24,974 nt of DNA, taken from NCBI GenBank assembly GCA_002887195.1, contig PJAB01000509.1, forward strand, positions 1 to 24,974. The letters are read 5' to 3'. The stretch's first letter is position 1, and each line of letters begins with the position of its first letter. The notes beneath the pieces are model-generated. The model was given only the letters and a program-made list of their open reading frames with translations, was not told the DNA's origin and made no database searches. This DNA is from Chrysochromulina parva. Its lineage: Eukaryota; Haptophyta; Prymnesiales; Chrysochromulinaceae. Below, one piece after another: positions 16,001 through 23,921 of this stretch. The position numbers were made by a program, and so were the translations under genes.

Positions 16001-17271
16001 TGGAGTTGCGCCACGAGCATGAGGAGCAGAGGGCCGTGCGGCAGGCGGTGACGCGCCGCGCACTGGTCGAGCTGCAACACGAGATCGAGGCGCGCGCGTT
16101 GGTGCAGGAGGAGCTTGACGAAGCTCGCAAGGCTCTCGAGGAGCTTGACGAAGCTCGCAAGGCTCTCGAGGAGCTTGACGAAGCTCGTAGGGCTCTCGAG
16201 GAGCTTGACGAAGCTCGTAGGGCTCTCGAGGAGCTTGACGAAGCTCGTAGGGCTCTCGAGGAGCAGCTGGACGAGGCGGAAGGGCTGCTCGGCCAGAGCG
16301 AGACCCATCGTGCGGACTTGGAGCGGCAGTTACAGCGTGCGGACTTGGAGTGGCAGTTACAGCGTGCGGACTTGGAGCGGCAGTTACAGCTACAGCGTGC
16401 GAACTTGGAGCGGCAGTTACAGGAGCTTGACCGCAGCCGGCTGGAGGCCGACCAGGCCAGGGCTGAGGCGGAGGCAGCCAAAGGAGAGGCGGAGGCAGCC
16501 AAAGGAGAGGCGGAGGCAGCCAGGGCAGAGGCAGCCAAGGCGCACGCGGAGGCAACGGCGGCGCGCGAGGAGGCTGCAGAGTTCCGCTCCTTCGAGGCGA
16601 GCAACACTTCCCAACGGCTCGTCGACCTCACGAGCGCCGTAGCTAGCGCCGAGACGGTAGCGGCGCGCGGAGCGGTCGAGGGTGCTCGGGCAGAGGCGGC
16701 GGCGGCCAAAGCAGAGGCGGAGGCGGCGCTGGCGGCAGCCCAGTCTGCTGAGGCGGCGCGAGAGCAGGCGCTCGCATTGTGCCGTGAGCATGAGGCGTCG
16801 CTCCAGGCGCTCGGCGAGCAGCTCGCGGCGGCCGAATCGGCGATCAAGGCGCGCTGTCGTGAGCGCGACGCGCTTGAGACGGCGCGCACGGAGCTGCAGG
16901 CGCAGCTGACGGAGCTGGTCGGCCATAAGAACCACAAGCAGAAGATCCAGCACACGATGCGCATCAAGCTCGAGAACGACGAGCTGCGCAACGAACGCAA
17001 GCAGCTCGCCGACGATCTTGCGGCCGTGAGGCTGGAGCTCGAAAAGGCGCAAAGTAGGGCGGAGGTGGCGGCCGCGGCGGCGGCGGCTGCAAGGGGGGCG
17101 CCGGCACAGGCCCACCCAACAACCACACGGCCGGCTCCGCTGGCGCCTGCCGTCGCTCCGAGTGTCGCGCCGAGCGCGCCGTCCCGGGTCGTCGTGAGGG
17201 ATGCCAAGGGTGGGCTGCGCGAGGCGGACAAGGAGAATGCGCGATCGCAGGCGGCGCTCTCTCTCGGCTGA
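12985..17271 (+). CDS. Large repeat-rich coiled-coil protein with HMMR/kinesin-12-like C-terminus
   Basis: The frame encodes 1,428 residues from the ATG at 12985; an in-frame ATG at 13048 (MGQSTLINGEGANG) is an alternative. After a basic, Gly-rich N-terminus, nearly the whole protein (from about 13190 to 17090) is Ala/Glu/Arg/Leu-rich coiled coil containing at least seven families of in-frame tandem repeats. Near the end (about 16915-16995) is LVGHKNHKQKIQHTMRIKLE followed by NDELRNE, which strongly resembles the conserved C-terminal motif of HMMR/RHAMM and kinesin-12 (GHxNxKQKI...KLKxEN). That motif is linked to spindle-pole or centrosome targeting in animals. A low-complexity Ala/Pro/Thr linker and a short charged tail follow. 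No kinesin motor is present in the window. I infer a cytoskeletal or mitotic-spindle scaffold. GC-rich repeats leave long antisense frames open; these are shadows. Confidence 0.75.
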   Translation: MFGRQTSKREPEQRPGRGDNEMGQSTLINGEGANGLRLGATRFADADHTGASKTTNRGPGGAGGTHTTLDDLRHALKLLRSAPRTEEGRACLDLCESALRAQEEAVALVPQLIEQEREASAAAKQHAKQLAAELAACCRREEELMRQAKGAEAAALRATRVAEAEREAAARKVEAATRRCVRAVEEERARGAKALADEQRRAAVWREELEALRRSTACAPCEQSVKAGCELEQSVKAGCELAVASCEQEAMSGEAERLDEHLREAIAATLSVEPQLAAERRTERRTTATEVDVKVRGAAEAHAVASHRPVDPEAFAELAAVQASSAAEVAALKEAAAAEVAAVKEAAAAEVAAVKEAAAAEVAAVKEAAAAEVRAAQALAKEAADEAAEERRQCEEEVAETLKMMRSMQAELSTTRRHELSTTRSALHSSQEDLSVHRAEMGAQLDAAQVQLSWTEARLSAVVDELGGERSRAEEHCADALATALAMARAQAEAEAREAASAVASAHAEATSAVASAHAEAAAQATAAAALAAALAAAHTEAMRSVLLSEVRAAEEETAQLQGVFVRMAAAGAELRTHALRTEEDLSVHRAEMGAQLDAAQHHALRTEEGARRAVERPARREMQEAQAVARAREHALKAEVEAALPRCEGRGVKAEVEAALQAAEARWVEEAAQVAQADKAALKADKADKAALKADKADKVNLEADKADKASLEADMAALEGAYAALVAQRALLEDEKEALQADKAALQMDLRRTRSIWHAERAELGTSVEDLSAALEERSLTHAALETTLVAEREAHHATRATLGALRAALHEEKRGSLRQQYLASSQRLSEDHAAFSAANGALDMALAEVQAARSTWRDVQPGAAHAEQLEARQERLGERHAEQLEARQERLGERHAEQLEAWQERLGALQTAERAAAQAAVAAEAEAAAQGALAEQRCAERHALELELRREIAVQIADAAAERQELGEQLAAARAEVDAARAQAAALSVAHAEMLRVHGVQLMELRHEHEEQRAVRQAVTRRALVELQHEIEARALVQEELDEARKALEELDEARKALEELDEARRALEELDEARRALEELDEARRALEEQLDEAEGLLGQSETHRADLERQLQRADLEWQLQRADLERQLQLQRANLERQLQELDRSRLEADQARAEAEAAKGEAEAAKGEAEAARAEAAKAHAEATAAREEAAEFRSFEASNTSQRLVDLTSAVASAETVAARGAVEGARAEAAAAKAEAEAALAAAQSAEAAREQALALCREHEASLQALGEQLAAAESAIKARCRERDALETARTELQAQLTELVGHKNHKQKIQHTMRIKLENDELRNERKQLADDLAAVRLELEKAQSRAEVAAAAAAAARGAPAQAHPTTTRPAPLAPAVAPSVAPSAPSRVVVRDAKGGLREADKENARSQAALSLG
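13648..13707 (+). repeat. 30-nt tandem repeat, two copies (EQSVKAGCEL)
   Basis: Two identical 30-nt units in frame encode EQSVKAGCEL twice, the only Cys-containing repeat in the coiled-coil protein. Perfect identity implies a recent duplication. Confidence 0.9.
13966..14097 (+). repeat. 33-nt tandem repeat, four copies (EVAAVKEAAAA)
   Basis: Four nearly identical 33-nt units encode an 11-residue hendecad, which suits a coiled coil with a slightly right-handed or straight pitch. A separate 33-nt pair (ASAVASAHAEA type) lies at about 14482-14547. Confidence 0.9.
14278..14787 (+). repeat. Dispersed 54-nt duplication (EDLSVHRAEMGAQLDAAQ)
   Basis: The segment 14278-14331 reappears at 14734-14787 with only synonymous differences (CAC/CAT, GCT/GCC), encoding EDLSVHRAEMGAQLDAAQ in both places. 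This indicates duplication or gene conversion within the gene. Confidence 0.85.
15016..15135 (+). repeat. 30-nt tandem repeat of the ADKAALKADK type
   Basis: About four units of a GCGGACAAGG-based 30-nt repeat encode ADKAALKADK, with later copies drifting to ADKVNLEADK and ADKASLEADM. It is strongly charged and fits a coiled coil. Confidence 0.8.
15589..15723 (+). repeat. 45-nt tandem repeat, three copies (AEQLEARQERLGERH)
   Basis: The first two units are almost identical (one synonymous change), and the third diverges at its end (LGALQ). Each encodes AEQLEARQERLGERH, 15 residues. Confidence 0.9.
16111..16260 (+). repeat. 30-nt tandem repeat, five copies (ELDEARKALE)
   Basis: Five adjacent 30-nt units encode ELDEARKALE (copies 1-2, CGCAAG) or ELDEARRALE (copies 3-5, CGTAGG). 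Within each subtype the units are identical, so the array expanded very recently and probably varies in copy number between strains. Confidence 0.93.
16309..16422 (+). repeat. 27-nt tandem repeat, four copies (RADLERQLQ)
   Basis: Units at 16309, 16336 and 16363, plus a fourth at 16396 after a 6-nt insert (CTACAG, encoding LQ), encode RADLERQLQ with single changes (W for R, N for D). Confidence 0.88.
16468..16530 (+). repeat. 21-nt tandem repeat, three copies (AEAAKGE heptads)
   Basis: Two identical 21-nt units and one variant encode AEAAKGE/AEAARAE, exactly one heptad each, consistent with coiled-coil expansion by whole heptads. Confidence 0.85.
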
Positions 17272-17916
17272 GCGTGCAAAAGAGGCGTGCTGGGAGCAGG
17301 AGGCGTGAGTGGAGGCGCGAGAGGAGGCGCGAGTGCCGGCCGGAGAGTCAGATCAACAGAATCAGCTCCTGTGGCGCTCGTATGAGCTTCGAGGGGCCGG
17401 GCGTGCGGGGATCACACAGGCACACAGCTTGAGCTTCTCAGGCTGTACAATCATCACGAGAGCGGTCTCGAGACAGAGTAAGAGAGTCTGCAGTCTCAAC
17501 AATCACGAAGGGGTCAGGTGCACGAGAGATATGATAGGTTAGTGTGTCGTGTGTATGACGTTTTATTATGAATTTGTGGATTGTGCTTGTCGACGGTGCG
17601 TGCGTCCGTCCGTGTCGTCCTCGTTTTCGTGTCGGTCGAGCCGTAATAAAAGTATAAACGCGTAACGCTATATCTAATATCAATTATGCCGTGACCGCGT
17701 CGACCGCGTTCGCTTGATGTCACGACAGACGACTCACGTATCTACTGCCGTACTGGTCGGTCGCTGACCGCTCTCTATACTGTCGTGTCTCTAGCTTTAC
17801 ATACTACTTGGATACTATCGATTGGTACTAATAAACTACAGTCCCAGACGTGAGTCCCAGAGACGTGAACGACCTGAACGGGAACGATCAACAAACGGCC
17901 GGTCCCCGGTCGACTA
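17272..17916. other. Convergent intergenic region between the coiled-coil and membrane/zinc-finger genes
   Basis: These 645 bases hold two gene 3' ends. From about 17500 to 17850 the DNA is AT-rich and contains AATAAA on the plus strand (17645-17650 and 17830-17835) and its complement at 17562-17567, possible polyadenylation signals for either gene. A small direct repeat GTCCCAGA..CGTGA occurs twice near 17841-17866. I see no gene. Confidence 0.5.
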
Positions 17917-17954
17917 TCAATCGCGGTTGCCGTAGTATTCCGGCCGCGATTGAT
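17916..17954. repeat. Inverted repeat at the stop codon of the minus-strand gene
   Basis: ATCAATCGCGG (17916-17926) pairs with CCGCGATTGAT (17944-17954), an 11-bp perfect stem with a 17-nt loop. It covers the last codons and stop of the minus-strand gene. Confidence 0.7.
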
Positions 17955-20900
17955 CGCGGTCGCCGAGCACGGGGGCAGGTACAGCCGGGAGCACGCGGTG
18001 CTGCTGCAGGTACAGTCGCCAGAATGGCCCCGAGCCTAGCGCACTCGCGGGCGGAGGACGACTCGGCGGCCCGGCGGCCATGCGTTCGCGTTCACGATGA
18101 AAGAACCCTCTCGGCCAGACCGGAGGCGCGGCGACGCGTCCGCGGTGCCCATACGGGCGCAACGAGCGATGATGTCCTTGCGGCGGCGGGTAGCCCTGCT
18201 GCTGAGGCGGGTAGCCCTGTTGCGGCGGAGGGTAGCCCTGCTGCGGCGGAGGGTAGCCCTGCTGCGGCGGAGGGTAGGCCTGCTGCGGCGGAGGGTAGGC
18301 CTGCTGCGGCGCCAGCTGCGGCGGCATCCTGTGAAGCTCCGTGGACTGTGAACCTCCAAAGCACTGAGGGCTGCCAAAGGTGTGACGCCCGAGCGAATCT
18401 AAGCCTGGCAACGTTCCTTGTATGGGGGTGGGCGCATCTGGCGCCTTGCCAAAACAGGTACGCCCGGGCATATCCCATCGGTGTACGTGTACGACTTGGG
18501 GGATGGCGGCGGGGGGCGCTGATTGCGGCAGAGGCGTGCGGTCATCGCCCGTGACGGCGCCTTCTTGCTCGGGTCGCGCCTCGCATCGGTGTACGTGGAC
18601 GACTTCGGTGATGGCGGCGGGAGGCGTCGATTTCCACAGCGGCGTACGGTCAGCGCCCGAGACGGCGCTCTCTTGCTCGAGTCGCGCGACGCGAGCCTCT
18701 TGTGTGATCGACTCGACGACGCTCAAGAAGAGAGCTCGATCATCCAGATCAAGATCTCGACCATCCAGATCAAGATCTCGATCATCCTCCACATCGGCCG
18801 CCGCGCCTGGTACCAGGCTCTCAGGGGGAGGCTCGACGACCTCCTGTAGCGCCGCCTCGAGAGCCGCGACCCTCTTGGTCACCGTGTCCAGCTTCGCCTC
18901 CGTGGCAAGCCTCGAGGCGGGCGCGAGATACTTGTGACTCGAATCGTCCGACGGTGCGGCGGCCTTCGGCGCCGTCGTGGGCGCCTCCGGAACGGAAGCT
19001 TTCTGCGCCGTCGTGGGCGCCTCCGGAACGGAAGCTTTCTGCGCCGTCGTGGGCGCCTCCGGAGCGGCGGCTTTCGGCGCCGTCGTGAGCGCCTCCGGAA
19101 CGGGGGCAGGCGGTGCGGCGCGACGTTCGGCAGCCCTCCCTCGCATAGCCATCATCGCTGCCTCGGGGTTGGACATCCCGGGTGGCTCGGTCGACGCTGC
19201 TGGCGTGCGTCTTGGCGAAGGCGGCGGCTCTTGCCAATACGGAGGCAGCGCGTTCAGGGGCTGCAGTCGCTCGAGGCGCGTCGGGATCGGCCTCATTAGG
19301 AAATCAAAAGGACGAGGGGACGCTGTGAGAGGATCGGAGTGCACCGCGCTCAGGCTGCACTGCTGCACTACGGATGCGCTGCTGCCGAAGGGCTGCAAGG
19401 CTGCAGAGCGACCCTCGTAAGGCCTGGACGGTTCAAACGGCTGCAAGGCTGCAGAGCGACCCTCGTAAGGCCTGGACGGTTCAAATCTGCTAAGTCGTTG
19501 TTCGCCTCCCGTTCTGCTCTGGTAAGCATCCTGAACCATCCTAGCCTCTAGGATGCTTTGAGCATCCGTGAGATTCGCCTCGGTCAGCTGCGCTGCGGCG
19601 GCCTCGTTGCTGGCTGCCTCGGGCGGCAGCAGGTCCAGACGCGGAACGAGGGGGTGCGAGCGCTGCTCAACGTCCGCTCCGGCATCGGCAGCGCCTTCTT
19701 CAGCTGCTTCCTCACCTTCGGCCTCAGCTGCTTCCTCACCTTCGGTCTCAGCATCCGTTCCGTCCGTGGCGGTGAGCTTTCCCCACAACTCCCCGGTCAG
19801 CACTTGTTCCTTGATGTTTTGATTGTGGATGCCGATCGGGCAGTAGTCGCGGTGATATTTGCAATTGTCCCGCAGCGCGTACCTCCAGCAGATCCCGGGG
19901 TGTGTCTCCTTGAAGAGGGCAATCTTGCGCCGCCACAAGGCCATCTCAGCGAACTCCGCTGCACTTATGGGATCGGGCGACGGCTTGGGCGGCGGTGGCC
20001 TGTGGGGTTTGGTCAACTTCTCCGGCAACTCCGGACCGAAGTCGGGTGTGGGCGGGCGAGCGGCAAGCTTTGCAGCGAGTTCCCTCGCTCGCTTCTCCTG
20101 GAAGACCTTCATCTTCCTCATGACCTTCGGGCGCCGCTTCTTCATCACGGCCATCGTGATGACCGCCTCGGGACGTGAGAGACCCAACCTCAGCTCGTTC
20201 GTCTGCATGCGGGTCAGGTCCCGCTCTAAGTCATCCCAATCGAGCCCAAAAAAGGTCCCGAGAGGGGGCTCGAGAACTGGGCGGAGCTGCCCCAGTAGCT
20301 CTATGTGTTCTTTCTCTGCCCGGAGCTTCGCCTTGCCGTCAAGGAACAGCTCCCCAGTCATCGAGTGCTTGAAGAGGCCATACTCATTATCCTGATTCAC
20401 CTTTGTGCCATTCCGACCCACCAGTCCCCCGGGGCCCGGGGGATAATAGTCACCGGTTTCGTCAGCGAATGATGGCGGCGGTGGTGACGACAGAACTTCA
20501 TCGCCCGCCATGTGCTCCGAGGCCGAGGGCGAGGGCGCATGCCCTCCTCGATGGCCTAATTTGGCCTGATTTCGGGCGGCGAGGCATGCCTCAAGGCACG
20601 AGCGCTGTGCACGGGCGGAGAGAACAATCTCTAGCACAATGAGCACGTAGAGCGTGCCGAGGTTGATGACGAGCACGGCCGTCGCCGCCGCGCCGCCCAC
20701 GCGTGCCTCAGTCCCATAGGCGCCTGCGAGGGTGGCCCACGCTGCCACGATGCCCAAGTGCGCGATCACACTGCTGTCGGTGAGCGTGCTCGCCAGCACG
20801 CCAAGTCTGCCAAACAAGCCAACTCTGTTGCGGCTGGGGTGACGGCCCGAAGCGCCGTGATGGGCGCCCCGCACTGCTACTCTGGTGGGCACCAGAGCGA

Positions 20901-21900
20901 CGGGCAAGGTGCCCACCAGCAGAGCGCTCAGCACGTGGAGCACCAAGCAGCCATACACCTGAAGCCCAACCCCATCGATGGACCCCTCGCTGGGCTCGTC
21001 ATCGGAGAGCATGCGAGAGCCGTCGGCCGCGCCCTCCTCGCCCTCCTCGCCCTCCTCGGCAGCGAGCACCGTCGACGGCCGCAACGCGAGCAGCAGGGCG
21101 ATGAGCACTTGGCAGGTACATCGCCACACAAACAACGGGGCGTCGCCACGAAGAGAGGCGTTGCGCCTGAGGCGGAGCGCTGCGAGGCCGACGAGCAAGC
21201 CGAGAACCACTAGCACGATCCAAGCCAAGACGTGAACGGCCACATCCAGAGGAGCCGAACAGCCCGACGAGAGGACTCCTATGCTCACGAGCACAAGGCC
21301 TTCCTCCACCGCCAGCAGCATCGCCGTGAGCAGGGCGAGCTCGCAAGCCACGCGCAACGTCTGCGCCGGCGATGAGCGATGCCGGCGCAGGATCACGCGC
21401 GAGACCAGCAGCAGCAGCAAGACCACAAGCAAACCGACGGCCGCCGCCACGAGCGCCGTATTCAGCCACATGTCGTTACGCGACATGTGAAGCGAGCTCG
21501 CGTAGCCGGCGAAGCCGCTCGCAGTGTCGGGCGCCGAGTCCACGCCGCATGCCCAGTCTGAGCTGTTCGACGACTCTGACAGCATGCGGGAGCCCGCGCC
21601 CTCCTCGCCCGAGCCCTCTTCGGCGGTGACGGGAATGGGCTCAAATGGAACGAGTACAAGCGACTCGAGTCCGAGCAGCGACACGACGTCGATGTGGCCG
21701 CTCCACCAGTAGAAGCCGTGGCCGAGGCTCACAAACACTTGGGGCATCGGCATGCCGAGAAGGGTCTGGCTCTTGATGCTTTGCGCCACCAAGATGAACA
21801 TGAGGGCACCTTTGAAGTCCAGCCGTGCCAGTGCGCTCATAACACACACTGCAGCCGCCGCGGAAGCAATCCAGGCAAGGTCCGGCAGGCCGACATCCAT
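17917..21900 (-). CDS. Multi-pass membrane protein fused to a CCCH-like zinc finger and repeat-rich tail
   Basis: One frame of 1,327 residues starts at the ATG at 21900-21898. Residues 1 to about 435 contain about eight hydrophobic segments, with two acidic loops of similar sequence (GEEGAGSRMLSESS and GEEGAADGSRMLSDDE). The N-terminal pattern FKGALMFILVAQ ... MPMPQVFVSLGHGFYW recalls the membrane part of large GCC2/GCC3-type receptor-like proteins of protists, a weak resemblance. A soluble basic part follows (NGTKVNQDNEYGLFKHSMTG, then KKRRPKVMRKMKVFQEKRAR), then a CCCH-like finger C671-x8-C680-x6-C687-x4-H692 (CWRYALRDNCKYHRDYCPIG). The last ~500 residues are disordered, acidic or Pro/Gln-rich tandem repeats. 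I do not recognise the family. The long uninterrupted frame supports one gene, but an unseen intron or two separate transcripts are possible. Confidence 0.65.
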   Translation of the reverse strand: MDVGLPDLAWIASAAAAVCVMSALARLDFKGALMFILVAQSIKSQTLLGMPMPQVFVSLGHGFYWWSGHIDVVSLLGLESLVLVPFEPIPVTAEEGSGEEGAGSRMLSESSNSSDWACGVDSAPDTASGFAGYASSLHMSRNDMWLNTALVAAAVGLLVVLLLLLVSRVILRRHRSSPAQTLRVACELALLTAMLLAVEEGLVLVSIGVLSSGCSAPLDVAVHVLAWIVLVVLGLLVGLAALRLRRNASLRGDAPLFVWRCTCQVLIALLLALRPSTVLAAEEGEEGEEGAADGSRMLSDDEPSEGSIDGVGLQVYGCLVLHVLSALLVGTLPVALVPTRVAVRGAHHGASGRHPSRNRVGLFGRLGVLASTLTDSSVIAHLGIVAAWATLAGAYGTEARVGGAAATAVLVINLGTLYVLIVLEIVLSARAQRSCLEACLAARNQAKLGHRGGHAPSPSASEHMAGDEVLSSPPPPSFADETGDYYPPGPGGLVGRNGTKVNQDNEYGLFKHSMTGELFLDGKAKLRAEKEHIELLGQLRPVLEPPLGTFFGLDWDDLERDLTRMQTNELRLGLSRPEAVITMAVMKKRRPKVMRKMKVFQEKRARELAAKLAARPPTPDFGPELPEKLTKPHRPPPPKPSPDPISAAEFAEMALWRRKIALFKETHPGICWRYALRDNCKYHRDYCPIGIHNQNIKEQVLTGELWGKLTATDGTDAETEGEEAAEAEGEEAAEEGAADAGADVEQRSHPLVPRLDLLPPEAASNEAAAAQLTEANLTDAQSILEARMVQDAYQSRTGGEQRLSRFEPSRPYEGRSAALQPFEPSRPYEGRSAALQPFGSSASVVQQCSLSAVHSDPLTASPRPFDFLMRPIPTRLERLQPLNALPPYWQEPPPSPRRTPAASTEPPGMSNPEAAMMAMRGRAAERRAAPPAPVPEALTTAPKAAAPEAPTTAQKASVPEAPTTAQKASVPEAPTTAPKAAAPSDDSSHKYLAPASRLATEAKLDTVTKRVAALEAALQEVVEPPPESLVPGAAADVEDDRDLDLDGRDLDLDDRALFLSVVESITQEARVARLEQESAVSGADRTPLWKSTPPAAITEVVHVHRCEARPEQEGAVTGDDRTPLPQSAPPAAIPQVVHVHRWDMPGRTCFGKAPDAPTPIQGTLPGLDSLGRHTFGSPQCFGGSQSTELHRMPPQLAPQQAYPPPQQAYPPPQQGYPPPQQGYPPPQQGYPPQQQGYPPPQGHHRSLRPYGHRGRVAAPPVWPRGFFHRERERMAAGPPSRPPPASALGSGPFWRLYLQQHRVLPAVPAPVLGDRDQSRPEYYGNRD
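18188..18313 (-). repeat. 21-nt tandem repeat, six copies (YPPPQQG)
   Basis: Six 21-nt units encode YPPPQQG or YPPPQQA on the minus strand, a Pro/Gln/Tyr repeat typical of low-complexity, phase-separation-prone segments. The variants cluster (A-type then G-type). Confidence 0.9.
18737..18778 (-). repeat. 21-nt tandem repeat, two copies (Asp/Leu-rich)
   Basis: Two 21-nt units differ by one base and encode the alternating DLDLDGR/DLDLDDR pattern on the minus strand. Confidence 0.8.
18971..19090 (-). repeat. 36-nt tandem repeat, three full copies and a partial copy
   Basis: The unit encodes APEAPTTAQKAS-like 12-residue repeats on the minus strand. Copies at 18971 and 19007 are identical, the copy at 19043 differs at a few bases, and a partial copy follows. 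Confidence 0.88.
19391..19485 (-). repeat. 48-nt tandem duplication (FEPSRPYEGRSAALQP)
   Basis: The segment 19391-19438 is repeated from 19439 to at least 19485 without a mismatch, encoding FEPSRPYEGRSAALQP twice on the minus strand. Perfect identity over 47 bases indicates a very recent event. Confidence 0.93.
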
Positions 21901-22100
21901 GGGGAACTGCCGAAGTTGAAGTTCTCGAAGGCGCCTTATTGGGCTTCCACAGCTGTTTCAGTCAAGTCTGGTCAAGACATAGTTTGAAAACGAAACTCTA
22001 GCGGTTCAAACGAATATAGTTTCCTAGCGGAGAACTCTACAACCTACATGTAGTCACGAGCGAACCCGTACGCCAGAGGGGGCGCGTTTCGCGCAGCGGC
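21901..22100. promoter_or_regulatory. Short intergenic region between VPS13 3' end and membrane/zinc-finger gene
   Basis: Two minus-strand genes are separated by 200 bases. The region is locally AT-rich and contains GTCAAGTC and GTCAAGAC (21961-21978), a short inverted repeat AGTTT/AAACT (21981-21997) and CTAGCGG twice (21998 and 22024). It presumably contains the promoter of the downstream gene. Confidence 0.4.
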
Positions 22101-23890
22101 TCACGCGAGCGCCGTGTTGAACGCGACCGTGTCGAAGCCCACGCTGAACATCTCGGCGACGTGGGCCCGCACTGCAAACTGCATGCACGAGGGCAGACCG
22201 AGTCGCGCGGCCTCCTCGGGCGCGATGAACACGGCAAGCAGACGTCGCGTCGAGGCGCCTTCGTGCGAGGGGGGCGGCGGCGGCGCCTCAAGACGTTCGA
22301 GGCAGAGTAACGGCAGAGCGATCAGCACACGCTGCTCCCGAAGCAGGTAGAGCGCGGCGTGGCTGAGCACGAGCTCATGGGCCAGCACGGCCTCGTGGTG
22401 CTCGCTACCAAGCATGGGGAGTGCGGGCGCATGGCACACGAGTGTCTCAAGCTGAGGCGCGAGGGCGCGCACGCACCAGCCCGCTGATGGCCGGCGCGCG
22501 AGTGGGATGCCTGGTGGCAGGGGAGCGGGCCGCGCTGGCGAGAGCACCCCCACCGAATGAATGAGCGTCTGCGAGGCGGCGGAGACAAGCTCGAGAGCAC
22601 CGCCCACGGGCTTGGTCACCACGCCGAGCAGGCCCTTGCCGACCCCGACGAGCGTCGACGTGCGCGAGCTGCCGCCGCTGTGGCGACCGCCGCCGGCGGC
22701 GCCGCCGCCGCCGCCGCCATCGTCGTCGTATGCGCCGCCTTCGAGTGCCTCGCCGCCGTCGTCATCGTCGTCTCCACCGCAGCCGCGGTCCGTCGTCGCC
22801 TCAGCTCGAGGCTCCTCACGGAGCGCCGCCTCGAGCGCCATCGCAGCCGCGCTCGCGAACTCGGAGACGGACGTGAGCGCGCCGTGCGAGACGTGCTGCA
22901 GCAGCGAGGACGCGCCCGCGACGGCGCCCTCGACGAACTGGCGCGGCCCCTGACGCGCGCCTGCGAGCGGCAGTGCGAGCGCATCACTCAGCCCAATGCC
23001 CATTGAGCGTAGCAGCGCTGTGGGGTTTCCAAGCAGTCCGAGAGATCCCACTAGCGCGGGAGAGGCCGCGAGAGCCTCGGTGCCGTACTTGCTCAGCAGG
23101 GCGCGTCTGATCGCGTCGGCGGAGCCGCTCAAGGTGGCGACGGAGAGGGGCGATAAGTACATGGGCGCACGGCTCGCGACGACATGCATCGGACCGAGCC
23201 GCGAGGTACGCGCGCTCACGGTGAGATCGAGAGCTCCTATCTCGAGTCGCTCGATGTACACCATCGATGGGGCGGCGGCGGCGGCAGCGGCGGCGGCGGA
23301 TGCTGCGGCAGCGGAGACGGCGGACGCGGCCCCCTTGGCCTCACCCCCCTTGGTCGCCTCCCCGACCGCCGCCGTTACTGCCACCTCCGCGGCTGCTTCC
23401 GCCTCGAACGACAGCTCAGTCTGCCATGCCGCCCGGCGCATGCATTGACTCGTGTTGGCCCCAAATGCATGCATGCGCTCAAGCAGCGCGTCGTCAAGCG
23501 CCACCTCGAGGGGTGCGCAGTGAAGCTCCACTAGCTGCAGGTAGCGAGGCGCCCGGGGGGCGTGCTGCGTCGCGAGGAGTGAGAATCGAATCGAATCGAT
23601 GCCGCCACCCACGGCCGCAGGGGCTGAGCGCGTAACGGACGGCGTCGTCGCGCCAATGAGTACCTGCGCGCTCTTTGCACGTGCGCCCCAGCTGTCCAGT
23701 TGTAGTGATGGCAACGAAAGCGACAGGCTCGTACTGCGCGGCGAGGGAAGGCGCTGCCGGCCGCCCTGAAGCGCTGTGGGAAGTGGTGGCGGCTGGAGGG
23801 CGCGCTGCACGCGAAGCGCACCTCCGACGGCGCGAAGGTGGAGGAGAGGGCGGATCGGGGCGGCGGCTCCGCGCTGCTGCTGCTGATGCT

Positions 23891-23921
<31 letters not shown>

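Noticed and set aside
15447..17279. Long antisense ORF of about 610 codons opposite the coiled-coil gene
   Set aside because: Its protein is Ser/Ala/Arg-biased with no domain. It mirrors the repeat-rich sense codons, as expected for GC-rich DNA.
18188..18313. CRISPR-like array of regular short repeats
   Set aside because: The 21-nt units are contiguous without spacers and encode an in-frame protein repeat in a eukaryotic gene.
22000..22015. tRNA B-box-like GGTTCAAAC
   Set aside because: No matching A box, acceptor stem or cloverleaf could be built around it.
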